Shown piece by piece: positions 46,873 through 55,391 of a stretch of DNA of 64,000 nucleotides. Location: assembly GCF_000218485.1 (NCBI RefSeq), contig NZ_AFPB01000142.1:87069-151068 (forward strand), written 5' to 3'. Made by a program: the position numbers and the translations under genes. This stretch comes from Aquimarina agarivorans. GTDB lineage: Bacteria > Bacteroidota > Bacteroidia > Flavobacteriales > Flavobacteriaceae. The notes under the pieces were generated by a model. It had not been told where the DNA came from, ran no database searches, and worked only from the letters and a program-made list of their open reading frames with translations. The first letter of the stretch is position 1; each line of letters begins with the position of its first letter.

Positions 46873-48081
46873 ATGGAACAATTTGAACAAACATGGCGTT
46901 GGTACGGACTTACTGATCCTGTAAGTCTAAACGACGTAAAACAAGCTGGAGCTACAGGTATAGTTTCTGCTTTACACCATATTCCTAACGGTGAGGTATG
47001 GTCTGTTGAGGAAATTCAAACTCGAAAATCAATTATTGAGAAAGCTGGACTTCGTTGGAGTGTTGTTGAAAGTGTACCTGTACATGAAGATATTAAAAGA
47101 CAGTCAGGTAATTTTAAGACTTATATAGAAAATTATAAGCAAACGCTTATTAACCTAGGAGAATGTGGTATAGATACTGTATGCTATAATTTTATGCCTG
47201 TTGTTGATTGGACTAGGACTAACCTTGATTATCCATTTAAAGACGGATCAACTTGTTTAGGCTATAGCAAATGGGACATGGCTGCCTTCGAATTGTATTT
47301 GCTTAAACGACCAGGTGCTATTGAGACCTATTCTAAAACAGAAATAGAAAAAGCTAAAAAACATTTTGATAATTTAAGTGAACTACAAAAAAAGCAAATT
47401 ACTGATAGTATTATTGCGGGGCTTCCTGGTTCTTCTAAAGGCTATGAAATCGATGAAAAATTTGCTTTAGAAAATTTTCAAAAACTTCTAGATTCTTACA
47501 ATGATATTAATGTCGATCGAATGAAAGAGCATTTGTATTATTTTTTATCGGAAATTACACCTGCTGCCGAAAAATCGGGAGTTCGTTTGTGTATTCACCC
47601 CGACGACCCACCATTTTTCATTTTAGGATTACCTAGAGTAATGAGTACCGCCAAAGATGTTAGAGATTTATTTAGAAACGTAGATCACCCAAATAACGGA
47701 CTTACATTTTGTACTGGATCATTTGGTGCGCGTGAAGACAATGATTTAATAGAAATGGTTAAGGAATTTGGTTTCAGAATTCATTTTGTACACCTGCGAG
47801 CTACTAAACGAGATGACGAGGGAAGCTTTTATGAAGCCGATCATTTAGATGGTGATATTGATATGTTTGGGGTTATGAAAGCTTTAATAGAGGAACAAAA
47901 TCGACGCAAATTAAATGGTAGAAGTGACTTGCGTATGCCCTTTAGGCCCGATCATGGTCACCGAATGCTGCACGACTTGAAAACTAAAGGAAACCCTGGT
48001 TATATGGAGATAGGAAGATTAAGAGGACTTGCTGAACTAAGAGGTTTAGAATTAGGAATCAGAAAATCTATGATTTCATGA
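46873..48081 (+). CDS. uxuA: Mannonate dehydratase
   Basis: 402-residue UxuA: D-mannonate to 2-keto-3-deoxygluconate, a TIM-barrel metal enzyme. Motifs: [37 protein letters not shown]; the Cys-containing [31 protein letters not shown] (metal ligand His); [22 protein letters not shown]; and the C-terminal RPDHGHRML. Full length. Four-base overlap (ATGA) with uxaC downstream. Confidence 0.96.
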   Translation: MEQFEQTWRWYGLTDPVSLNDVKQAGATGIVSALHHIPNGEVWSVEEIQTRKSIIEKAGLRWSVVESVPVHEDIKRQSGNFKTYIENYKQTLINLGECGIDTVCYNFMPVVDWTRTNLDYPFKDGSTCLGYSKWDMAAFELYLLKRPGAIETYSKTEIEKAKKHFDNLSELQKKQITDSIIAGLPGSSKGYEIDEKFALENFQKLLDSYNDINVDRMKEHLYYFLSEITPAAEKSGVRLCIHPDDPPFFILGLPRVMSTAKDVRDLFRNVDHPNNGLTFCTGSFGAREDNDLIEMVKEFGFRIHFVHLRATKRDDEGSFYEADHLDGDIDMFGVMKALIEEQNRRKLNGRSDLRMPFRPDHGHRMLHDLKTKGNPGYMEIGRLRGLAELRGLELGIRKSMIS

Positions 48082-49211
48082 AAACATTTTTAGACGCTAA
48101 TTTTTTATTGACCAATAAGGTTGCCGAGAAGCTTTATCATGATATTGCTTCCAAAATGCCTATTATTGATTACCACAATCATTTGCCACCAAATGAAATA
48201 GCTAATAACCGTCAATATGCCAATATTTCGCAAGCTTGGTTAAATGAAGATCACTACAAATGGCGAGCAATGCGTGCCAACGGTATAGATGAACACTATA
48301 TTACAAGAAACGCCTCTGACAAAGAAAAGTTTTTAAAATGGGGGGCTACTGTTCCTTATACATTAAGAAATCCGCTGTATCATTGGACTCATTTAGAACT
48401 ACAAGGGTATTTCGATATTCATGAGTTACTGAATAAAGAAAACGCTAGTAGCATTTACGAAATTACATCTGCTATACTGCAAAAGCCAGATATGAGTTGT
48501 CAAGGGATTTTGAAACAAAAAAACGTAGAAGCCTTATGTACTACTGATGATCCTATTGATGATTTAGCGCATCATCAATTCATCAAAAAGAACAACGCGT
48601 ACACAAAGGTTTTCCCCACTTTTCGACCTGAAACTGCAATTAGTATTTCTGATTTATCCTACATCAATAAGCTAAGTGGTGTTACTAAAATAAACATTAA
48701 ATCTACTGATGATTTATTAGAAGCTTTACAGCAAAGAATAGATTATTTTCATAATAATGGCTGCAGATTATCAGATATCAGTTTCGAGAAATTTCCTGAA
48801 TTAACAAGCGAAATTGAAGCTAAAATAAGCTTCAAAAGATTTTTAAACAAGCAACAACTTACCCCAAAACAAAAAGAAAATACACAAGCCTATCTTCTTA
48901 TTGAAGTATGCAAGTTATACCATAAAAAAAACTGGACGCAACAGTTCCATATAGGAGTTGTTCGAAATAATAATTCAAGAGCAAAAAATAAATTAGGTCC
49001 CGATACAGGCTTCGACTCTATGAGCGATGTTTTACAAGGGCATGCTTTAATGCACTTTTTAGATCGTATGGACAGTGCTGACCAATTGGCAAAAACCATT
49101 TTATACAATCTTAATCCTCGAGATAATGACTTGTTTGCAAATGCTATTGGTAATTTTCAAGGTGGAAAAATTGCAGGAAAAATTATCCCCGCGGAAAAAA
49201 TTCAACTTTAA
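48078..49211 (+). pseudogene. uxaC: Glucuronate isomerase, C-terminally truncated
   Basis: UxaC isomerises D-glucuronate to fructuronate (or galacturonate to tagaturonate). The 377 residues include the metal-binding PIIDYHNHLPPNEIA, WRAMRANGIDEHYITRNASDKEKFLKW, ALCTTDDPIDDL, TFRPETAISI, and the core QFHIGVVRNNNSR...DTGFDSMSDV. After AIGNFQGGKIAGKI the family sequence should continue with a conserved Gly/Trp-rich segment and about 90 more residues; here it runs instead into IPAEKIQL-stop, which is dctM DNA read in another frame. So the C terminus was lost in a deletion (see 49175-49184). Likely inactive. Confidence 0.85.
49175..49184 (+). other. Deletion junction between uxaC and dctM (10-bp microhomology)
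   Basis: AGGAAAAATT fits both genes: in the uxaC frame it completes AGKI, and in the dctM frame it encodes the start of RKNYPRG, typical of the DctM cytoplasmic loop. Sequence to the left is uxaC-like, to the right dctM-like. This is what a deletion between short direct repeats would leave. Confidence 0.7.
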
Positions 49212-49870
49212 AAGATTTGTATACTACATTTATTAAAGCCGTACCAAGTTTATTGCTGTTGGTAATTGTAATCGGCGGAATCGTGTTTAGTGTATTTACA
49301 GCTACTGAAGCTTCAGGAATTGCGGTACTGTATGCATTAATTTTATCTTTTATATATAAAGAATTAAGTAGTAAAAAATTAGAACGTATAGCATTAAATT
49401 CAATAACTACATCCACAGTTGTTACACTACTAATTGCCTGTTCAATGAGTATGTCGTGGGTAATGGCTTTTGAAAATATTCCGCAAGCTATTACTGATGC
49501 TTTATTACAATTTTCTTCTAATAAAATACTATTACTACTTTTAATTAATTTATTATTGTTAATAGTAGGAGTTTTTATGGATATGACTCCTGCGGTACTC
49601 ATTTTTACTCCTATTTTTTTACCGATAGTTACAAGCCTTGGCATAAACCCTATCCACTTCGGAATTATTATGGTTATGAATTTGTGTATAGGTCTCTGTA
49701 CTCCTCCTGTAGGGTCGGTATTATTTGTAGGAATGGGAATTGCCAATGTTTCACTATCCAAAATTTTGAAGCCATTAACCCCACTATTTATTGTAATGAT
49801 AGTAGTGTTGCTATTGGTTAGTTTTATCCCCGAAATTAGCCTGTGGCTACCTAGTTTGTTTACTAATTAA
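49181..49870 (+). pseudogene. TRAP transporter large permease DctM, 5'-truncated
   Basis: C-terminal half (about 229 residues) of a DctM-type TRAP permease: NYPRGKNSTLKDLYTTFIKAVPSLLLL, then VIVIGGIVFSVFTATEASGIAVLYALIL, the conserved GVFMDMTPAVLIFTPIFLPIV and NLCIGLCTPPVGSVLFVGMGIANVS. A full DctM is about 430 residues, so the N-terminal half is missing, and no dctP or dctQ partner is present; they may have been in the deleted segment. A TTG at 49217 could start a short membrane protein, but transport activity is unlikely. TRAP systems commonly import uronates, which fits the locus. Confidence 0.85.
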
Positions 49871-49886
49871 ATCGACATATTTTAGC

Positions 49887-51929
49887 ATGTTTAAAATCAA
49901 AGCGTTTTTACTTTTACTATTTTACACCGCTACGTTTACGGCTTTTTCTCAACACCCATTTCTAAAACATAGAGAAACGTTAAACCTAAGCGATTGGAAG
50001 TTCAAAAAAGGAATTATTTATAATGCCAATCAAACTAATTTCGATGATACTACATGGGAAAAAGTTACGGTGCCGCACACCTATTCCATGGATGCCATTA
50101 ACGATGTGGGCTATTATCGTGGCAATTCGTGGTACCGTACCCAACAAATACTTCCTGCCGAAATGAACGAAAAACGTATTTTTTTACGATTCGAAGCGGT
50201 TGGGCAAGAAGCTGATGTATTTGTAAACGATAAATTGGTAGAACAACATATCGGTGGTTATGCTGCTTTCTGTATAGAAATTACTGATTATATCAAATAC
50301 GAAGGCAAAAACACGATCGCTGTTAAGGTTACGAATGAGCCTAACTACAAACGCATTCCTGTAAACGATAAATTGTTTAATCATTATGGAGGAATCTATA
50401 GACCTGTTCAGCTATTTGCTACAGCCAACACAACAATAAAGCCTGATTATTTTGGATCAACAGGGGCATTTGTAACACTAAAAGAACATAGCACCCAACA
50501 AGCTACAGTCGAAGTAAAAACTCATATTTCATCGATAGAAGAAAATAAAACAGGGAAATTAATTATAGACTTAAAAAATAAACAAAATCAATCTATAGCT
50601 AATCGTGAAATTTCAATTGCTACACTTAAACAAGATTCTACAATTACAACCCAATTGACTATTGAGCAGCCTAAATATTGGCAAGGAAAAGAAAATCCAT
50701 ATTTGTATACTGCGGAAATTAGCATTGCTGTAGAAGGTAACGAAGATAAAATTAGTCAAACTTTTGGTTTAAAATCATATAAAATTGATCCTGACAAAGG
50801 AATGATACTTAATGAAAAACCTTATCGCTTATACGGAGTTTGTATGCATCAAGAGTGGAAAAATGAAGGCCCTGCCTTACTAGCAAAATACCATAAACAA
50901 GATATTGATATGGTAGCAGAAATTGGTGCAACAGCTGTTCGCTTATCACATTACCAGCATTCGGATTTAACTTATCAATTAGCAGATGAAAAAGGGATAT
51001 TGGTTTGGGCTGAAATTCCTTTCGTTCATGATTATAGCGGTCGAGAGGGTGAAAATGCGAAACTACAATTAAAAGAATTGATTCTTCAAAATTACAATCA
51101 TCCAAGCATATATGTTTGGGGATTATGGAATGAAGTACGTGCTTGGAAAAGCCCCGATGAAGCTTGTGTTGTGTTAACAAAAGAGCTTAATGAACTGGCG
51201 CATCAACTGGATCCTACTCGATTAACAACTTCGGCTAGCGACCGTGGTATGGAATCAAAGATGGGTAATCTCACCGATCTTCAAGCTTGGAATAAGTATT
51301 ATGGTTGGTATTATGGAACGTATCCTGACATGGCTAAATGGCTAGACAAATATCATCAGAAATATCCTGAACGCCCCGTAGGGATTAGCGAATACGGAAT
51401 TGGAGGAAATATTTATCAACAAGATATTTCGAAGCTAGAAAAACCAAATGGAAATTACTTCCCTGAACCAGAACAAACCAAGTACCATGAAATTACATGG
51501 GATATTTTAAAAGATCGTCCTTTTATTTGGAGTTCTTTCGTATGGAATATGTTTGATTTTTCTGTTGCTGGCTGGAATCGAGGTGGTATTCCTAATTTAA
51601 ATCACAAAGGTTTAGTAACCTTTGATCGAAAGATTAAAAAAGATGCCTTCTACTTTTATAAAGCCAATTGGTCTGAAACACCAACGACACATATTGTTGG
51701 AAAAAGGAATAATCGCCGTAAAGGGATTACACAAAAAATAAAGGTATATTCCAATCAAACCAATTTAATATTAACTGCTAACGGACAGCAAATAAATTGC
51801 ACCAATTGCAATTCCGACACTATGGTTGTAGAATTTGATAATATCCTATTAAAAAAAGGCAACAACTTAATTCAAGTATCGGATACTAAAGAATTAACTA
51901 AAGATGCTTTTGAACTTTATATTGAATAA
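49887..51929 (+). CDS. GH2 family glycoside hydrolase (beta-galactosidase/beta-glucuronidase-like)
   Basis: 680 residues with signal peptide (ends near FSQH). GH2 plan: sugar-binding jelly roll (about 25-190, LSDWKFKKG, VPHTYSMDA, GYYRGNSWYRT, LRFEAVGQEADVFVN), immunoglobulin-like domain (about 190-300), and TIM barrel (300-600) with GVCMHQEWKNEGPA, acid/base Glu in YVWGLWNEVRAWK (about residue 415), nucleophile Glu in VGISEYGIGG (about residue 501) and WSSFVWNMFDF. It is last in the GH117-uronate operon, 16 bp after dctM. Beside uronate-catabolism genes a beta-glucuronidase or uronate-linked galactosidase role is plausible, but the motifs do not fix specificity. Confidence 0.9.
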   Translation: MFKIKAFLLLLFYTATFTAFSQHPFLKHRETLNLSDWKFKKGIIYNANQTNFDDTTWEKVTVPHTYSMDAINDVGYYRGNSWYRTQQILPAEMNEKRIFLRFEAVGQEADVFVNDKLVEQHIGGYAAFCIEITDYIKYEGKNTIAVKVTNEPNYKRIPVNDKLFNHYGGIYRPVQLFATANTTIKPDYFGSTGAFVTLKEHSTQQATVEVKTHISSIEENKTGKLIIDLKNKQNQSIANREISIATLKQDSTITTQLTIEQPKYWQGKENPYLYTAEISIAVEGNEDKISQTFGLKSYKIDPDKGMILNEKPYRLYGVCMHQEWKNEGPALLAKYHKQDIDMVAEIGATAVRLSHYQHSDLTYQLADEKGILVWAEIPFVHDYSGREGENAKLQLKELILQNYNHPSIYVWGLWNEVRAWKSPDEACVVLTKELNELAHQLDPTRLTTSASDRGMESKMGNLTDLQAWNKYYGWYYGTYPDMAKWLDKYHQKYPERPVGISEYGIGGNIYQQDISKLEKPNGNYFPEPEQTKYHEITWDILKDRPFIWSSFVWNMFDFSVAGWNRGGIPNLNHKGLVTFDRKIKKDAFYFYKANWSETPTTHIVGKRNNRRKGITQKIKVYSNQTNLILTANGQQINCTNCNSDTMVVEFDNILLKKGNNLIQVSDTKELTKDAFELYIE

Positions 51930-52394
51930 TCCAAATATAACCTGATAATTATAGTAAGCGTGTATTAATTTACATTTGTCAAATGAATAAGTGTTCGGGA
52001 TTTTTTTAAAAATAAGAAAAGTTAAGTAACAGCTCTTATTAATCTGGCTATTTTATTTTTAAGGTACTTCACTAAAAATTAACAATTTTACAGATATAAT
52101 TTTGATTCGAAAATGTATTGAAATACCAAGTTATTAAACTAAATTAACGAATTACTTAACGTATTAGCCACAAATTATTCATTAGTAGTACGCTTAAAAG
52201 TGAATAGATATCCTAAAATTGTTAATAAACAATTAATAATTGTTTACTCCTAAAACATTCTAAACAAATCATATGCTAATTTTTTAGACTAATAGATGTG
52301 ATTATTTCAACAAAAATTGCTTTATATTGAATTTTAACCTAAATTTATGTAACCAAAACAAATCTCAAGATACTAAACAAAACTACTATTAAAA
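51930..52394. other. 465-bp gap after the uronate operon
   Basis: No gene. TAAACAATTA-A-TAATTGTTTA (52226-52246) is a perfect 10-bp inverted repeat about 150 bp upstream of yqgE; possibly an operator or part of the promoter region. No strong terminator after the GH2 gene. Confidence 0.4.
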
Positions 52395-52952
52395 ATGTTA
52401 TTAACTAAACCAAAGACCGGAAGTGTTATTGTGGCCGAGCCTTCTATTATTGGCGATGTATCATTTCAGCGTTCCGTTGTACTTATTGCCGACCATAGCG
52501 ACAACGGCTCTATAGGATTTATAATGAATAAACCTTTAACTTACACTTTGGCTGATGTAATTCCTAATATTACTAATGAATTCAGAATTTTCAATGGAGG
52601 TCCAGTGGAACAGGATAGCCTTTATTTTATTCATAAAATCCCCCATTTAATTCCAAATAGTGTTGAAATCTGCTCCAGCATTTTTTGGGGTGGTGATTTT
52701 AATGTGGTTGCTGATCTAATTATGAAAGGAGAAGTTTTACCAGAGGATATTAAATTCTTTTTAGGGTATTCAGGATGGTCGTCAGATCAATTAAATGAAG
52801 AAATGAATTCAAACCTTTGGGTTGAAGTAAATTCTAACCTATGCGATATGATTTCAAAACCTACTCAAGATTTTTGGAGGGAATACATGATTGATTTGGG
52901 CGGAGAATATTTATTGTGGGTAAATTCACCTGATAATCCTTCCGATAACTAA
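52395..52952 (+). CDS. YqgE/AlgH family protein
   Basis: 185-residue member of the YqgE/AlgH (UPF0301) family: KPKTGSVIVAEPSIIGDVSFQRSVVLIADHSDNGSIGFIMNKPL, FRIFNGGPVEQDSLYFIHK, and FFLGYSGWSSDQLNEEM are the defining motifs. AlgH was linked to alginate regulation in Pseudomonas, but the molecular function is not settled. Soluble, no signal peptide. Convergent with the aminotransferase gene, 11 bp apart at the stops. Confidence 0.92.
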   Translation: MLLTKPKTGSVIVAEPSIIGDVSFQRSVVLIADHSDNGSIGFIMNKPLTYTLADVIPNITNEFRIFNGGPVEQDSLYFIHKIPHLIPNSVEICSSIFWGGDFNVVADLIMKGEVLPEDIKFFLGYSGWSSDQLNEEMNSNLWVEVNSNLCDMISKPTQDFWREYMIDLGGEYLLWVNSPDNPSDN

Positions 52953-52963
52953 ATAGCATATTA

Positions 52964-53824
52964 TTACTTTTTTAAACGAATATCTGCATTTAACAGATTT
53001 ACGATTTTTTTAGTTACATCAGTCGAAAAGAGTTTTTTACGATACTTTGAGACTGATGTAATTCCACTTATAACATTTGTAACGAATAATTCATCTGCCT
53101 TTTGCAATTCAAAAGCGGCTATGGAAGTTTCTTCTAATGTAAATTCATTAGCATCTTTAAGAATACGCAATAATTGTTTTTTTAATATTCCATTAATACA
53201 CCCATCTGCTGTTGGTGGTGTTTTAATTGTTGAACCTTTAACCAGAAATATATTGCCATTAGTTGCTTCAATAACTTTTTTGTCAGTATTGAGTAATAAC
53301 ATATTTGCATAACCGTTTTCTTTCGCAAAAATCCCTGATAATACATTTAACACTCTATTAGTCGTTTTTAAAGTAGAAAGGATATCTTTTGCTATAAAAT
53401 GATCCTTGTAAAGTTCAACTTCGTATTCCTTTTTATCAATTGAATTTAACTTGTAAAATGGCTGATCAATTTTAGCAATACTAATAAAAAAACCTACACT
53501 GTTCTCTTTTGGAGTGTACAATCCATCACTATTTCGATAAACGCTTAATTTTACACGTATACTTTGATTAGTAACTACCCCGTAACCAGCAATGGTATCT
53601 AAAATTTGCTTTTCAAGGTACTCTAAAGTAAAGTTCATGGGAATCCGCATTCTTAAAATCCGCATGGATGCCATCAACCTAAAATAGTGATCTTCCCAAA
53701 ATAAAATAGCCCCACCGTTAACGCGTATAGTTTCAAAAACAGCATCTCCATAGGCAAAACCCCGGTTAAAAACACTCAAATTAGCCTTTGCATTGGAAAT
53801 AATTTCACCGTTAAAATTAATCAT
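52964..53824 (-). CDS. Class IV PLP-dependent aminotransferase/4-amino-4-deoxychorismate lyase-like
   Basis: 286 residues from Met at 53824 (MINFNGEI); an in-frame Met at 53926 would add 34 residues unlike the family. Fold-type IV motifs: LSVFNRGFAYGDAVFETIRV, FWEDHYFRLMASMRIL, SIRVKLSVYRNS, DILSTLKTTNRVLNVLSGIFAKENG with the PLP-binding Lys, and LLNTDKKVIEATNGNIFLVKG. Relatives include branched-chain and D-amino-acid aminotransferases and PabC; the short length favours PabC-like lyase or D-amino acid type, not resolved here. Confidence 0.9.
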   Translation of the reverse strand: MINFNGEIISNAKANLSVFNRGFAYGDAVFETIRVNGGAILFWEDHYFRLMASMRILRMRIPMNFTLEYLEKQILDTIAGYGVVTNQSIRVKLSVYRNSDGLYTPKENSVGFFISIAKIDQPFYKLNSIDKKEYEVELYKDHFIAKDILSTLKTTNRVLNVLSGIFAKENGYANMLLLNTDKKVIEATNGNIFLVKGSTIKTPPTADGCINGILKKQLLRILKDANEFTLEETSIAAFELQKADELFVTNVISGITSVSKYRKKLFSTDVTKKIVNLLNADIRLKK

Positions 53825-53877
53825 AAAAAAGTCCCTTAAAAAAGGGACAAATATACATTTATAAAAAGTTTTTGTTT

Positions 53878-54264
53878 CTATACCGATCCAATAACCTGCT
53901 TTAAATTTCCAATAGTATTTTCCCAAAGCATTTTATTTTCTTCTAGTTCATCATCATCAGAAAAATCAGTAACCATTAAAGAAACATCCTTAGTAATTTC
54001 ATCAACTTGAATACGGATTTCAAAAAAATAATCTTCATCCTCGTCATCTACCCATTGAAAACGAACTTTTTCGTTATTTTTTTTAGATAATAATTTTGCT
54101 TCTTCTTCGCTGTCATCCCATATAAAAGTAAACATCTCACCACGAGAGTTTACATTGTCAGCAAACCATTCGGATAAACCTGAAGGTGATGAAATATAGC
54201 TGTATAGCATTTGGGGAGATGCATGTATAATGAATTCTAATTCATATTTAATTTTACTAGACAT
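53878..54264 (-). CDS. START-like (SRPBCC) domain protein
   Basis: 128-residue helix-grip fold protein of the AHSA1/START-like type conserved in Bacteroidota: KIKYELEFIIHASPQMLYSYISSPSGLSEWFADNVNSR and FTFIWDDSEEEAKLL, then VRFQWVDDEDEDYFFEIRIQ and DFSDDDELEENKMLWENTIGNLKQVIG. Strongly acidic. The start is MSSK at 54264 (the Met at 54270 is two codons upstream). It lies 53 bp upstream of the aminotransferase gene on the same strand, possibly co-transcribed. Confidence 0.85.
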   Translation of the reverse strand: MSSKIKYELEFIIHASPQMLYSYISSPSGLSEWFADNVNSRGEMFTFIWDDSEEEAKLLSKKNNEKVRFQWVDDEDEDYFFEIRIQVDEITKDVSLMVTDFSDDDELEENKMLWENTIGNLKQVIGSV

Positions 54265-54349
54265 AATCAATTATAATGTTAAGCAAACAATATATAGATT
54301 AATTATTGACAATGCAAAACCAACATAAAAAAATTACTACAATTTATTT

Positions 54350-54380
54350 TTTGGAGAATTGATATATCTTTATATATTTG
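54350..54380 (+). promoter_or_regulatory. Bacteroidota promoter of tRNA-Met
   Basis: TTTG (54350-54353), 19 bp, TATATTTG (54373-54380): an exact match to TTTG-N19-TAnnTTTG. Transcription would begin near 54387, 37 nt before the mature tRNA. Confidence 0.85.
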
Positions 54381-54423
54381 CACCCGCTAAAGGATAGCCT
54401 TTTTAGCATACTAATAATAAAAC

Positions 54424-54497
54424 GGCGAGGTAGCTCAGATGGTTAGAGCGTCGGATTCATAACCCGGAGGTCACGGGTTCAATTCCCGTTCTCGCTA
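54424..54497 (+). tRNA. tRNA-Met (CAT anticodon)
   Basis: Cloverleaf from GGCGAGG (acceptor 5' arm) to TCTCGCT plus discriminator A. D arm GCTC...GAGC, anticodon loop TTCATAA with CAT, T arm ACGGG-TTCAATT-CCCGT. CCA is not encoded. Acceptor pair 1-72 is G-U, so the C1-A72 mismatch of an initiator is absent; I call it elongator-type. A CAT tRNA could alternatively be the lysidine-modified Ile2 species, but the body looks like Met. Confidence 0.93.
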
Positions 54498-54501
54498 CGA
54501 C

Positions 54502-54528
54502 AAAACCCCTTAATTTTCAAGGGGTTTT
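54502..54528 (+). terminator. Terminator of tRNA-Met
   Basis: AAAACCCCTT pairs with AAGGGGTTTT (loop AATTTTC), beginning 5 bp after the tRNA and ending in a T-run. Confidence 0.92.
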
Positions 54529-54670
54529 TATGTTTTTGATATTTTTATAAATGACCTCGTTTAGTTAAAATCATAGCAGAGTACGGTTTGAAGAAATATA
54601 ATCCTCAAACGACTCTACATTTTTTTCAATTTTAGAGGATGTTTTATGCCATGGTCCTTTTAGTAGTGAA

Positions 54671-55168
54671 TTAAGCTCTTTTAACTTCTCTATTATTTCT
54701 AGCATTTAACCAAGCTTTGTAAACTGTATTTTCTGTGGTCATGTCTTTGCTTAAAGACCACCCAACTAGCTTTCTGTCTGCTAAATCTATTATTGTTGTT
54801 AGGTAATTCCAATGGTTTGCCACAGGTATGTAAGTAATGTCAGACACCCATTTTTTTCCTATTTCTTCACAATCAAATTCCCTATTCAGAATATTTTCTG
54901 CTATTGGATTAGTATGATCTGAATCGGTAGTGATCACAAATTTCTTTTTCAAAATACTCTTTAAGCCAAGTAGATTCATTAATCGACCAATGTAAGAAAC
55001 ACTGTAATTAAGTTCTTCTTTTGCTAATATTTTTTGAATTCTAGTACTTCCATAAATCTCTTTATTTTCATAGAATATACTGGTAATCCTATTGTTCAAA
55101 TGGAGTTATGTTTCGTTAATATTATCTTTTGACTTTAGCCAATGGTAATAAGAATTCCTGCTCACTCT
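54671..55168 (-). pseudogene. IS3-family transposase (OrfB) remnant
   Basis: Minus-strand reading from about 55168: SIRVSRNSYYHWLKSKDNINET-stop-LHLNNRITSIFYENKEIYGSTRIQKIL... The first stop (TAA, 55106-55108) interrupts the N-terminal HTH_21-like part; the rest (TTG at 55099 to 54671, 142 residues) has KKWVSDITYIPV, with the first catalytic Asp of the DDE integrase core, and TTIIDLADRKLVGWSLS with the second. The gene ends at KAWLNARNNREVKRA, before the catalytic Glu, so the 3' part of the element is missing. No terminal inverted repeats are identifiable. A dead fragment between tRNA-Met and the transporter fragment. Confidence 0.82.
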
Positions 55169-55169
55169 T

Positions 55170-55361
55170 ATTGATGCATTACAGTCAGACTTGAAAAATT
55201 TGGTTCTCATTCAAGTTTCTGAGATTGGAGACATAACAAGTATAGCTCAAAAATCGTTAGATGTCAATAGTATTATTTCTAGTATGGAAATTTACACATT
55301 ACTTATAGTAGGTATTGTTGTTATATTTGTAGTATCTTATCGAGTTAAAACAAAGCCTTAA
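55170..55361 (+). pseudogene. 3' fragment of a membrane transporter gene, possibly amino-acid ABC permease
   Basis: An open frame with no start reads IDALQSDLKNLVLIQVSEIGDITSIAQKSLDVN, then SMEIYTLLIVGIVVIFVVSYRVK-stop. The loop followed by a terminal membrane helix resembles the C terminus of polar-amino-acid ABC permeases, sometimes fused to a binding protein and placed before a Cache-type kinase. It is cut on its 5' side where the IS3 remnant begins, which suggests insertion or deletion destroyed the gene. The 3' end is 30 bp before the histidine kinase. The family assignment is tentative. Confidence 0.4.
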
Positions 55362-55391
55362 ATAACCGAGTTGTCTCAGTAATAGCTTAAA

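Noticed and set aside
49217..49870. dctM fragment as a functional small permease
   Set aside because: It is the C-terminal half of a family that needs about 430 residues and the DctP/DctQ partners; the junction with uxaC explains it better.
54571..54705. 44-codon minus-strand frame (MLEIIEKLKELNSLL..., ending SSNRTLL)
   Set aside because: It overlaps the end of the IS3 remnant in another frame and has no recognisable family. It might be the flanking sequence of the truncated element, so I did not list it as a gene.
54424..55361. Integrated element using tRNA-Met as attachment site
   Set aside because: No integrase and no duplicated tRNA 3' end is visible downstream within the window; only an IS3 fragment is present.
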